64,000 nucleotides of DNA, from contig CM043960.1 in NCBI GenBank assembly GCA_014529385.2, positions 119,854,543 to 119,918,542 of the forward strand, read 5' to 3'. The position numbers were made by a program, and so were the translations under genes. The stretch is from Adiantum capillus-veneris. Taxonomy: Eukaryota > Streptophyta > Polypodiopsida > Polypodiales > Pteridaceae. Under the pieces are notes generated by a model. It did no database searches and was not told the DNA's origin. It saw only the letters and a program-made list of their open reading frames with translations. Shown here piece after piece: positions 44,975 through 55,230 of this stretch. The first letter of the stretch is position 1. Every line of letters begins with the position of its first letter.

Positions 44975-46539
44975 TGTGTAGCGGAAAATAGCATGAACAT
45001 AGTGAGTATTTCATTAGAATAGATTCCTAATGAGATTAACAAGAGTGCTTGGGTGGAGAGAGCAAAGAAAATCATAACACCTAGTTAGATAGCATGAACA
45101 ATACTTCAAAAGAGAGAGAAATTAAGCAATTGACAACAGTTGAGGACCGGATTTGCATGGAGCTGTTCCCCCCTCCAAAAAGGCTTTGTATTATGGTTTC
45201 GCTCATCAAGAGAGACATTTTACAATACAATTCTTTGTGTTCCTTCAATACCAGGTAGTGCAATGAAGATGGAAACTTCATGCACTAAGCCAAACACTTA
45301 CCAAACACAACATCAATTCCCTCACGGTCTTTGACCCAAGACCTCACACACCTTCGAAGATGGTGAGAGCTAGCGGGTATGAGACTAGATTGAGAAGAAA
45401 AGGGGTATTCTTACGAGAAAGATGTACATATCCTCACATAATCACTCATATAAGCATAGCTTAGCTGAGTAATTATCATGGTAGAGGAGATGAGCATGCA
45501 TTGAAGCTTGGCTCTTGGTTGGATTTGCATCACAAAGCCAAGAGTTGTTGGTGTAGGCCTCCCTTCTCACAAGCTTGGAGTAGGTGGTAAGCTTTCAATT
45601 AAAGATTGAGAAGGAGAGAGAGTCTTCTTTGCTTCACACATGAGATTGTGTGAGTGTGTGTGTGATAATGCCTTGCAAAAATCAGCCCCCTCTCTCTCTT
45701 GGTCGACCGCCCCTTGCTGAATGCTCATGCTACATCCCTATTGGACCTCCCGAGGCCTAGCCAATGGAAATTAAGCAGCATAAGTGATAGCCTTCTGACA
45801 TGTGTCCCCCTCCCCCCTTTTGTGAGAGCTTTAGGTAATTATATAATTCAACTAAACTCTGATTGGACCTCTTTTCCCCTGGCCAATAGAAATCAGACAA
45901 GCCATTGGGCTGCTGAATGCTCATTGGACCCCTTGGGAGACTGTCCAATAGTCTTCTAGAGAGATAAATTCTTATTGGTTCTTTTATTAAGTTTTTTTAA
46001 AGTCATTAAACTAGATTTACTCTAGCCTAATTCTCATTGGTCCACCTCCAAGGCCATCCAATAGGAATTGAGTACACCTTGTGGGCATCTGGGCTAGGGA
46101 GCTGACATGTGTCCCTGATTCCCTTTGTGTAAAGGGAGCTTGTGTGTGTCTGTGTGTGAGTATTTCTCTTTCATCTCCTACTTCTATGGCTCACCCCCTC
46201 CTATGTAGGGATGGTTGAAGACTTTTGGGACACACAGAAAGCATTCAAATTTCCTAAGCTTTGACCTTTGGACACAACCTTTGAATTTTGGAACCTTAGC
46301 ATTTTGGAAGTCTTAATGGGCCGAACCTTAGGGCCTTTTAAGCCCATTAGTGCACATTGCTCTTTTGCAGATGGCCCCACTTTTGGATCCCTATTTTCCC
46401 TCCTTTGGATCCCTACATTGGCGGGTCTTCTAGCTTAACCAATATTCTAGCTTTTTCTCCCCTAGCACTTCCCCATATTGAATGATAAGTTTAACATGAG
46501 AAAATCATTTAGGAGAATTAGATATTGATTATTATGACA
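44975..46539 (-). mobile_element. Gypsy B' 5' LTR, main segment
   Basis: It matches 28840-30519 over its whole length ('agcggaaaatagcatgaac' to 'attatgaca'). It lacks the 145-bp internal duplication of the 3' LTR and has a short extra stretch near 45860-45910. The remaining 27 bp of the LTR are at 34157-34170 and 39746-39758. Confidence 0.9.
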
Positions 46540-46544
46540 TTAAG

Positions 46545-46893
46545 GATGCTATCTCTATCTCACAGCAAAGGCAAAAGGCTGCTGTTGATAAGCACAGAAG
46601 AGCTCAAGCCTTTAAAAAAAATGATTGGGTCTTACTTAAATTTCCCAAGGCTTGATTATGGCACACAACGGGCAAGAATCCTACAAGACGCCCAAAGCAC
46701 TATGCTAAATTAGCAAAAAGGCACTATGGTCCCTTCCAAATTCTTAGACCAATCAACAAGATGGCCTATCAACTCAAGTTGCCCAGTCATTGGCTCATAC
46801 ACAATGCTTTCCATGTGAGCCTACTAAAGCCTTACAAAGGAGAGCCACCTCATGAACCAATTATTGAAGACCCACCGGAGATCGAGGAACAAG
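46545..46893 (+). pseudogene. Gypsy B copy 2, right part
   Basis: It continues the host interrupted at 28826: 'gatgctatctctatctcac' follows TTAAG exactly as in copy 1 at 14441. It codes the post-integrase region '[20 protein letters not shown]' and '[17 protein letters not shown]', and stops abruptly at a CACTA end (46894). The chromodomain that should follow is beyond the CACTA insertion and was not found on its other side. Confidence 0.9.
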
Positions 46894-47135
46894 CACTACA
46901 AGAGGTTGTGTGCTCTTGTGACGCTGTTAGCGACGGAAATACACTGGGTTTTTATAACCCCCGGCGTCGCTACAACCGTCGCTAATAGCGTCGCTACGAG
47001 AGCGTCGCTATAGGCGTCGCTATGTGCGTCGCTATATAGAGACGCTCATAGCGACGGTTAAACAGAAGTCTATAGCGACGCTCATAGCGATGCTACAGAG
47101 CCATAAATAGCGACGGTTATAGCGACGCCCGAGAG
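46894..47135 (-). repeat. CACTA copy 2 subterminal motif array
   Basis: Repeats of gcgtcgctat and tagcgacg in direct and inverted order, more regular than in the complete copy. Confidence 0.85.
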
Positions 47136-47145
47136 AAATTTTTTT

Positions 47146-47174
47146 GGTGGCAGGGCATTGAATGCCCTGCCACC
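47146..47174. repeat. Perfect hairpin in CACTA copy 2
   Basis: 'ggtggcagggcatt' and its exact complement are separated by one base. Counterpart at 25972-26002. Confidence 0.9.
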
Positions 47175-47479
47175 CATCAACCATATTGTACTTGATTCAC
47201 TTTTTAAAAAAAGTGCAAGGGTAGATAATAGACCCAAAATAGTCACCCACAAGACGCATTGTTTGCAAAATTGACAAGCGTAAAATTGACAATTGTACAT
47301 ATCATAGGCAAAATGAATTGATTGGCAAATGTAATAATGACAATTGTACAACATCATAGGCATAAAGAATTGATTGGCAAAATGAACTGCGGTGACAAAT
47401 GTAATAATATACATGGTTCAAAAAGACGTATAAAATCCGTCTCATGATACATAAGCTATGAGAAACCCTAAACTAATGC

Positions 47480-48190
47480 TATCTAGCTACGGCTAAACTG
47501 ACGTCGTCTAGTCAGACGTCTCATCGCGTCCAAGCGGCGTATCTTTCGGATTCTGCAAAAAAAGACAATAAGACAACTTTCAGTAAGTATAAACATATAA
47601 CGACATTTATAAAACAATACAAAAAATAAAAAAGAGTAAACCCTAGTACTAACCATGCCGCCGTGAGGACTGAGAATGTCCATCAGGGCGTTTAAGCCCT
47701 TCCTTCCTGCGTACTCGCGCTCGTACGGTGTGGGATCACGTCGTGTCATCGACCACTGTCAAAACATACAAAGAATTCATTATGTTAGAATTAAAAAACT
47801 CATAAACCCTAAACTATCGAACATAAAGAGCAATGCAAAAACACTTACAAAATCGGCCTCAAATGATGCCCATCCACCGCTCCCCAAGTGGTGCGAGCTC
47901 CCTGCCTCTACTCACGTTCTTGCTGCATCCTTTTGTTGCTTCCACTTGTCGGGATTCTCGCGCGTTGCTTTCTTCGCATTCTTCCAATCTTCTTTGGCCA
48001 GCCAATCTGGCCTGTTCCACCCATGCTTGATTGCTTTTTGCACTTTGGAACGCTTGTGTTTGCAGTATTCGCGCATTCGAATCTTCATCAGGTCTTCATT
48101 GAAGTGCTGATCCCGTGTTGGAACGGAAAACTCATCATGAAGTATGCTGATGACCCTGTTTTTTAAATCACTTGGTACTTCACTCCATTT
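47480..48190 (-). pseudogene. CACTA copy 2 transposase C-terminal exons
   Basis: On the minus strand: 'WSEVPSDLKNRVISILHDEF', 'FNEDLMKIRMREYCKHKRSK', 'GWNRPDWLAKEDWKNAKKAT', then after one stop 'AGSSHHLGSGGWASFEADF'. This is the charged, helix-rich tail ending in a HxxLGSGG block typical of plant Ptta/En/Spm (Transposase_24) proteins. A separate exon near 47750-47650 reads 'YEREYAGRKGLNALMDILSP', and the last near 47555-47483 reads 'IRRLDAMRRLTRRR'. Splice-like sites (tgcag, gta) lie at the joints and agree with the complete copy. Better preserved than the 25-kb version. Confidence 0.75.
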
Positions 48191-48193
48191 GGG

Positions 48194-49158
48194 ATATTTG
48201 CAAGGACCATTGGGTAAGGAACACCTCTCAAGCCTATATAGAGAGGCCTCCGCTAAGCACAAAGAGAGAGACACAAGTAAGGGAGGAATACACTAGCTCC
48301 ATGCATTCTATATGGTAATCACCACTAAGCACATAATGCACCCCAAGCTAGAGAGATCATGGCATCCTGTTGAGTTGAAAGCTTGGACATTTTAGTATTG
48401 GCAACATCACCATTTGCCCCATTATCCACCATACCATGGTTGAGTTACTAGTCACGGCCACTCCATGCAGATAAGGTAGTCACTACTCTCCCACAAGGCA
48501 ACATTAGCATGCTTGATTGATTGCATCAACACCATGATACCTTGGGCCGCTCTCGATGTGGGTGATTGACGTTGTCGATGGCTGCATCATCTTGATGTTT
48601 TTCCTCATCTAACCTTCCCGCTAACTCCAACTTCGCCATGCACCATATGGTGCTCGCATTCCATCATGAATCCCTAGTGCCAAGAGCCAGGTTTGTAACC
48701 ATCAAGACCACCATTTGTAAGTATCATCATAGCCAATAAAAGGGTGCTATCTTGTCTTGATCTTTGGGGTCCATTCTCTGTTCTCCTTAGTTTTGCTTTC
48801 TCTCATTCGCGGGATGCTTTGTGTCATGTATATCACTCTGCTTGTACTCCATCACGTGCGGCCTCTCCAATCAGTCAGTAAGCTCCTTCCAACCTTGTCA
48901 CATATCTCCCTCGTACACACACTCCTAACTATTGACTAGGCATTTTCTACATGTGGACGTTTTCTATATCACCATTTCATGTTGGTTACCTAGAGAGCAT
49001 CTCACTTTTGCTACCCTAGGTTGTGTATGCCGCACTTATGCTAGGTGATGCCCCTCTCTACCTATAGGATTACTCCTACCTTCAGATGCTACTTGGGGAT
49101 GTTCAGGCTATGTGTGTTGTAGAGACCACCCCATATGGTATGTCATTTTAGGCTAGCA
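48194..49158 (+). mobile_element. Gypsy A 5' LTR, 5'-truncated
   Basis: 965 bp matching 56953-58093: TATA-like 'agcctatatagagaggc' (about 48230), 'ggtgctatcttgtcttgatc', end 'ggctagca'. The left side is cut at the CACTA copy 2 joint, about 1.7 kb short of the full LTR. Confidence 0.8.
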
Positions 49159-49164
49159 TTTTTC

Positions 49165-49182
49165 TTGGCGCCCCCACCGAGG
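49165..49182 (+). other. Gypsy A primer binding site (tRNA-Asp type)
   Basis: TTGGCGCCCCCACCGAGG lies six bases after the LTR end. TGGCGCC matches the 3' end of tRNA-Asp; the remainder fits only partly. Confidence 0.7.
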
Positions 49183-49230
49183 ATCCTTTCATGAAACCCT
49201 CCAGTTTACAAGACTAAAACCCCTAAACTT

Positions 49231-49596
49231 TTGTGGATGGATGAATGGCTAGTAGGGTTCCCTAACTGGACGACCGAAGAAGAAGAGCTCCAAGCACAAT
49301 TGGACAAACTCCGCATCTCCATCGAAGCTCGAGTGCCAGGCGTAACGGTAATCAATTTGCAGTGGGAGAGTCAACCAACATGCCAAACTCAATGGATATA
49401 CATAGGCCGGTACCAAGAAGAAGAAGGAGAATGTCGAAACCATGTCCACAACCTACAACCAACCCACAACAACAAGATGGAGGGAGCTCTGCACAATAGA
49501 GAATCAACACTATGCTACTTCGAGAATCGGGTAACTCAAGTCACCGAAGTAATTATCACAGTCAGTTTCCAAGTCGCACCTGATGCTGCAGCATAG
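49231..49596 (+). CDS. Leader ORF of gypsy A (121 aa), unknown
   Basis: An open frame between primer site and gag. The product is hydrophilic, with acidic Glu-rich patches ('TTEEEELQAQLDKLRISIEA') that could form a short coiled coil. No zinc, protease or other known motif. Extra leader ORFs occur in some Tat/Ogre elements, but this one cannot be tied to them by sequence. It may be the N-terminal start of a larger gag or a chance frame. Confidence 0.3.
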   Translation: MWMDEWLVGFPNWTTEEEELQAQLDKLRISIEARVPGVTVINLQWESQPTCQTQWIYIGRYQEEEGECRNHVHNLQPTHNNKMEGALHNRESTLCYFENRVTQVTEVIITVSFQVAPDAAA

Positions 49597-50042
49597 ATAA
49601 CGGAAGCACATGCTCACACTCTCACGAGAGAGACTAGAGATCTACTGAGCTTGTTTTAGGAAAGAACACCACCCTCCCCACAAGCTTGGACAGTGACTAA
49701 GGACCTCTAAGCTTCACATGAATCAGTACAACTTACCTCAAAGCAGATCACACATTCCAATATGAGTACACTCAATCAAGGTAATACTGGACTTAAAGGC
49801 TCACTACCAGCACGTCATCGACACCATGCTAGGTGGGGAGTGCTTCTTTGAGGTTCTGCTGGCATCAGATCAGCCATTTGTCTTACCTTTGGTACAAGGC
49901 AATGTATCATTTGAGATTTTAATCCATGTTCTAGTATAAAAGGGTATACATGCCTCCTTGTAAAAGAAAAAAAAAGAAAGAAAAAAAACCTTTTGATTGC
50001 AAGCTAACCAATGTGTCTTTCTAGATCTCTCTCTCAGTAATC
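49597..50042 (+). other. Non-coding region between leader ORF and gag
   Basis: AT-rich, with an A-rich run near 49966-49988. Nothing recognised. Confidence 0.5.
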
Positions 50043-51294
50043 ATGTCAAGTGTAGCATTTCCAACATTTAAAGGAAAGAAGGGGGAGGATTTCGTAACAG
50101 ATTTCCTAGATGACTTTGAAGTAGCATGTGTAGTAAGCAACAAAGATACAAATGAATCCTGGGTTAGAATCTTTAAGCATCTCATGAAGTAGAAGCTAGT
50201 TCATGGTACAACGCACTTCCACCAGCAACTAAGGATGACTGGGAGCCCTTAAAAACTTCTTTTAAGAGGTGCTTTGGGGGAGGTACCACTTCAGAGAAGC
50301 TGTGGGACAAGTTGAGAGACTTAAAGCAGGAGGGTCTTTTAGAATATGCCACCTATGAGTCCAAATTTGTGGATTTGTGGGAACGGTGGGTTGAGTCACT
50401 AGCAATAGGGAAGCTGCACTTGATTTCCTAAAAAAGTATCGGTTCATGCATGGCTTATGGCTGCTTCTCAAGGATAAGGTGAAGGGTAGATTCTCAGCTA
50501 CATACGAGTTAGCCATCGAGATTGCTCGCCTTAAGGACAAGAAGCTACGAATGAAATCCAAAGAACCCGAGTCAATAGAAGCAGGAACATTGCGTTGACT
50601 AACAACCACAACAACCACCATTCCTCCACCACCACCGGCTCCTGGGGTAAGAGATGACCAACAAGATATGTTGGCCCATATTACTGACCAACTACAAAAT
50701 TTGTCTGTCCACTTGATATAGCAAGGAAGAAATCAAGAAAGAGATCAAGACCCGAGAAGAGCACGACGACAAAACAGTGAGTATCACTTCTACAACTGCG
50801 GAGAAGATGGTCATGGTATGTACTACTGTTCCAAACCACAACAAAACTATAATAGAGGAGGTAGGAGGAACCAACTGTCACCTCCTAGAGAAAGAACACC
50901 CCCACCCCGAGCACAAGCCCCACCAACACAAATTTTACGTCCACCCCAGGCACCACCACAAGCACCCATTCCACCTCTTCCACCGGCACCACCACCTGAT
51001 CACCCTGTAAACATCATAAGGCTAGAAGAGAAAGGAAAGGCCATAGTAGTGGATCCACCTAGAGCAAAGGAGAGGGATAAGGGTAAGGAGAAGGTAACCT
51101 TTGTAGAACCATTTGAAGCCATGACTGTAAAGAAAGCTATGAGGGAGAAAGCTACACAATCTGATGATGAGAGAAGCATGAAAGCAGAGACTAGCAAGAG
51201 GCCATCAAGGCCACGACGGAAATTAGGCATCACCGAATTCCAGTTAGGGGAAAGCTCTAAGCCCTATGATCTAACATTGGATGTGGCAGAGTAA
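50043..51294 (+). pseudogene. Gypsy A gag
   Basis: Start ATGTCAAGTGTAGC (MSSVAFPTFKGKKGEDF). The retrotransposon gag core follows with frame changes: 'SWYNALPPATKDDWEPLKTS', 'GGTTSEKLWDKLRDLKQEGL', 'YESKFVDLWERWVESL', then 'GLWLLLKDKVKGRFSATYEL'. A Pro-rich segment (50880-51000) comes after a zinc-knuckle relic 'FYNCGEDGHGMYYC', in which the first Cys is Phe. A Lys/Glu-rich tail ends in a stop at 51292. Stops (tag at 50190) and indels disable it. Confidence 0.8.
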
Positions 51295-51360
51295 GGACGA
51301 AAGATTACATGGCCACAGCTGCTACATCTTGCACCAAAGGTAAGGCAACAATGATCCAAA

Positions 51361-51669
51361 ATGGTAAGTACAAGGCGCTCCAAAGCAAAGGTTGGAAACA
51401 CCTACATTGATGTAGGTGCACAAATTTGTGTGATGAGTGAAGCTATGATGCTTCGGCTGGGGCTCGAGGTTGATAGGCCTTCTCCATGCAAGGCAAAGAT
51501 GGCAAACAACGCAAAAGTAAAGTGTGTAGGTGTGGTAATTGCTGTGAAGATAAAAGCTTTCAACACTGAGGTAGAAGTGGATGTTTTTGTAATGCCTACT
51601 AAGGGGGAGGACTATCCATTAATCTTGGGAAGACCATGGTTGATGGCCATGAAGGCAAAAGAGGACTGA
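51361..51669 (+). pseudogene. Gypsy A aspartic protease
   Basis: 'TYIDVGAQICVMSEAMMLRL' is the active-site segment: Asp-Val-Gly instead of Asp-Ser/Thr-Gly. It is followed by 'VDVFVMPTKGEDYPLILGRP', with the hydrophobic ILGRPW strand typical of gypsy proteases. It is separated from gag and RT by a stop and frame changes. It would cut the polyprotein if active; the Val substitution suggests it is not. Confidence 0.85.
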
Positions 51670-51687
51670 GGCACTGGCCTTCTACGC

Positions 51688-53318
51688 ATGACTGGTAAGA
51701 AAGGGGAGACAATCTACTACGACATGAAGACTGGCAAGCAGAAGCAAATGGACCTAGAGACATCAACAAATGAAAACACTAGTGAGTCTTCCACTTCTAA
51801 AGAGGAGACCACATCCACCAACAAAAGTGAGACTTCCATCGATGTAATGGGTATCATCATGAAGGATCCACAAAGGGTAAGCACAACTGGAAATCCATCA
51901 CCAGAAGGGCAACGCAATGAAGAGGAAAGTAAATCACCTGGCCTAGGAGAAAGTAGATTGAAGGGTATGTTGTCTAAGGAGTTAACAATTGAGGAAAAAG
52001 ATAATTTTTTGCAAATGTTGATGGGATTTTTTGACCTGTTCATTGACAACTATGAGAGAATCACAGGTATTACAGTAGTGAAACACCATATTAAGTTGAA
52101 GAAAGGGGTAAAACCAGTTGTGCAAAAGCTACGACGACTAGGGGTCATACAAGAAAATGCACTCCTGGCCGAGGTAAGGAAGCTACTAGAAGCAGGGTTC
52201 ATCTATCCTGTAGAAAACTTAGAGTGGGTGTCACCCGTAGTAGTGACGCCTAAAAAGAATGGTAAGTGGAGGGTCTACGTTGACTACAAACCACTAAATG
52301 CAGCGACAAAGAGAGATCACTTTCCTCTCCCTTTATTGGATGAAATTTTGAATGAAGTGGCGGGTTTTGAATGCTACACCGTGCGTGATGGTTATTCCGG
52401 GTATTTTCAAATACGCATAGCCTTGGAAGATCAGCTAAAAACCACTTTCATTACGCTATGGGGTTGTTTTGCATACAGAGTTATGCCATTTGGTCTCACA
52501 AATGCACCTGCCACATTCCAAAGATATGTCACATATGTCTTTCAACCGTTCTTTGGAACATCCATAAGAGTTTTCATTGATGATTTTTGTATATATAGCC
52601 CTCGCATTTCACACTTAGAAAAGGTAACTGAGGGTTTGGCAAGGTTGCAAAGCCTAGGTGGGCAATTAAATGTGGACAAATGCCACATTGGGGAAGGTAA
52701 AGTCATTCTGTTAGGCCATGAAATTTCAGCAAAAGGTATCAGCGCCGATCCAAGTAAGGTGTCCGCACTCATAGCCCTACCTTCACCAACAACCACACGT
52801 CAACTGGTCTCCTTTTTACAAAAGGTGAGGTACTTGAGTAGATTCATACATCTACTATCACAACTTGTTCTACCACTGCAACAGCTCACTCAAAGATCAA
52901 CTTTCACCTAGAATGAGGAGAGCGAACATCACTCCAACAAGGTAAAGGAGGTCTTAGCCACCCTACCAACTATCTCACCACCTAAGTGGGATGAAAAATT
53001 CTATGTCACCTCAAGTGTGGGTGATGACTCCTTGGGCGCTGTGCTACTCCATAAGGATACAACAACATCTTTCATGAGGCCAATTTATTTCTCCAACCGA
53101 ATGATGACAGCAGCAGAGAAAGGTTTCATCCATGTGGAACACCTAGTCCTAGCTCTTAGTTTTGCAACGTGACAAAGTTTAGGTCATATTTGTTGCCTAA
53201 GCAATTTGTGATTCTAACCATGGATGAGATGTTTCCCTATGTTGTACATCACATGGATGTTTCTGCTAGGATTACTAAATGGCTAGTTTGTCTGCAAGAA
53301 TTTGACTACACGGTATAG
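51688..53318 (+). pseudogene. Gypsy A reverse transcriptase and first RNase H
   Basis: An open 407-codon frame (51688-52911) has an acidic linker and then the RT: 'VVTPKKNGKWRVYVDYKPLN' (fingers), 'YTVRDGYSGYFQIRIALEDQ' (motif A), '[19 protein letters not shown]' (motif B), 'IRVFIDDFCIYSP' (catalytic Phe-Ile-Asp-Asp), and 'LLGHEISAKGISADPSKVSA'. After a TAG at 52909-52911 the RNase H continues to about 53310: 'SSVGDDSLGAVLLHKD', 'MRPIYFSNRMMTAAEKGF'. A one-base frame change near 53171 and a stop (tag near 53317) end it. Confidence 0.9.
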
Positions 53319-53957
53319 GTGGAAAGCACGACAAGGGCAAGCTTGAGGGGACTTATGACCTACCAAAACTTTGAGAAGAAGGTGAAGCAATCTAAAGGGG
53401 AAGGAATTCAACCACTTCCAGAGCCACCGGTAGTAGAAAGAGCACACCCTCTCTACTTTGATGGAGCCTACAAGCGAGCATCCGACAAAGCAGTTGCAGG
53501 CATAGTGGTCTTTGATGACAAAGGTATCAAGGTATTTTTGCTTGGCCATTTGTTGGAATCACATTCTAACAATGAAGCTAAATATGCAGCACTGACCAAG
53601 GGTTTACAATGGTGCGTCTCGCAAGGGGTAAAGCGCCTTAATGTATTTGGGGATGCTCTACTTTTGGTAAGGCAGGTAAATGGAGTGTGGACATGCAAGA
53701 ATACTAGCTTGAGGATTCACTTAAACTGTGTAAAAACCTTGTTGGGTAAGTTTGAAGAAGTTCAATTACACCACATCCCAAGGGCTCAAAACCATGAAGC
53801 TGATGCCTTAGCAAGCGAAAGACTACACGAACTGATGGTTGGGGCTATAAAGCTAAATCTCCCTCTATTCCAAGGTAGTGACGCCTTACCTGACATCATG
53901 CATTTTTTGGAAATAGGAGAATATCCACTAGATCTAACAAAGGGACAGAAGCAATAG
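53319..53957 (+). pseudogene. Gypsy A archaeal-type second RNase H
   Basis: 'PLYFDGAYKR' with the first catalytic Asp, 'AVAGIVVFDDKGIKVFLLGH', 'SNNEAKYAALTKGLQWCVSQ' with the catalytic Glu, 'LNVFGDALLLVRQVNGVWTC' with the second Asp, and 'HIPRAQNHEADALASERLHE' with the last Asp. These match the RVT_3 / archaeal RNase H fold, all four acidic residues present. It is distinct from the gypsy RNase H just upstream. The frame ends in a TAG (53955-53957) within 'GQKQ', where the minus copy reads on. Confidence 0.9.
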
Positions 53958-55139
53958 CTCACCCGGAAGGCCACAAGGTACCCGCTTATCAATGACGGTT
54001 TGTATTGTAAGGGTAAGGACCAAATACTCAGGAACGTCCCTCTCTCTCATGAAATTACGGGGGTAATTGCCAGTTTTCATGACGATGTTTGTGGTGGTCA
54101 CTTTTCCCTAGATATAACAAGGAAAATCTTGCAGACTGTTTTTGTATGGCCTAGCCTCAACCGTGATGTACACCACTGGTGTAAGACATGTAAGTTGTGT
54201 CAAAAGGCCGGCACCAGGTTACTCATGCCTGAACCACAGATACCTATCCTTTCATATGGACCATTTGAAAAATGGGGTATAGATGCCATAGGACCATTGC
54301 GTAGGGCCAACTCAGGGAAATTCTACATCATCATGGGAGTTGACTATATGGCTAGATGGGCGGAAGCTAGCCACTACTAGAACCACAGCGGTAGAGGTAG
54401 CTAAGTTTGTCTATGAGCACATATGCTGTAGGTTTGGCACAGCATTAGAAATCATCTCTGATAGAGGGCCAGGTTTCAGAGCAGACTTGGTAGGAGAGTT
54501 AATGCAAAAACTAGGCATTACAAGGAGGCACTCATCACCATATTACCCTCAATGTAATGGCCTAGTTGAGAAAGTGAATGGAATGGTTTGTAAAATTATC
54601 ACCAAGCAGGTTAACAATCATCCTGCAGATTGGGATAAGTATCTACTCCCAGCTTTGTGGGCCTACATAACCTCATTCTTTACATCTTTGGGGTTCACAC
54701 CATATCATTTGGTATTTGGCAAGGAGGCAATCTTGCCTATTGAGGTGCAACTACAAAGTCTCAGAGTGATGGCAAGCCAACTTCAACGGCCCAACATGCA
54801 TTTAAGAGACCACATCCTCGACTTGGACTACAGCTGGATAGAGAAGAAGCAATTAATTATTATGCGGCACAGGCAGAGCACAGACGGCTCAGCTTCAACC
54901 AGCATCTTCGATGCAAAGATTTAAAGAAAGGAATGTTCGTGCTCCGCTATGACAATCGTTTTGACACACGCAAAGAAAAGAAGCTCCTACTCCGATGGGA
55001 GGGCCCTTTCATCATCAGGAAAAAGTATGCCAATGGAAGTTACCAGCTTATGGAAGCTGATGGTAAACTTCATAAAACCAAGGTAAATCGTTGGCGGCTC
55101 AAACCTTATTTTCTTCGATTTGTCTATCGACATTCCTAA
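53958..55139 (+). pseudogene. Gypsy A integrase
   Basis: Zinc site 'HDDVCGGHF...CKTCKLC' (54078-54210). Catalytic core 'WGIDAIGPL' (D, about 54275), 'ISDRGPGFRADL' (D, about 54460) and 'GLVEKVNGMV' (E, about 54562). The frame changes at 54360-54380. A C-terminal block in another frame at 54933-55139 reads 'MFVLRYDNRFDTRKEKKLLL' and 'WEGPFIIRKKYANGSYQLME', the GPF/Y-type module. No chromodomain is present. It would join element DNA to host DNA. Confidence 0.9.
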
Positions 55140-55230
55140 TGAGGATACACCATCAACCTCCACCTTCGACGACAATGATCAAACAGATGAGTTAGAGGCA
55201 TGAATGCCCTAACCTTAGGGGGAGGGCTAA
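55140..55230 (+). other. Gypsy A polypurine tract region
   Basis: 'agggggaggg' at 55217-55226, followed by ctaa and the LTR TG. This is the expected plus-strand primer position. Confidence 0.6.

Larger units (their letters stand above)
28827..46539 (-). mobile_element. Gypsy B' element (minus), carrying two Copia insertions
   Basis: The outer limits are TGTAAC... (28827) and ...ATGACA (46539), both flanked by TTAAG (28822-28826 and 46540-46544), a 5-bp target duplication. The 3' LTR is 28827-30519 and the interior 30520-34156. The 5' LTR is in three pieces (34157-34170, 39746-39758, 44975-46539), split by Copia 1 and Copia 2. The interior keeps gag, protease and the integrase tail with chromodomain but lacks nearly all RT, RNase H and the integrase core. 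Without the Copia inserts the element would be about 6.9 kb. It landed inside another gypsy B copy in opposite orientation. Confidence 0.92.
46894..48193 (-). mobile_element. CACTA copy 2, truncated (3' end and C-terminal exons)
   Basis: The end CACTACAAGAGGTT (46894-46907) is followed by a dense subterminal array: about 14 gtcgcta/tagcgac motifs to 47130. Then comes a perfect 29-bp hairpin (47146-47174) and sequence matching 25030-25960 of the complete copy in reverse, including the last exons. It ends at about 48193, where gypsy A LTR sequence begins. The 5' two thirds, including the Tnp2 core, are gone. Confidence 0.88.
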
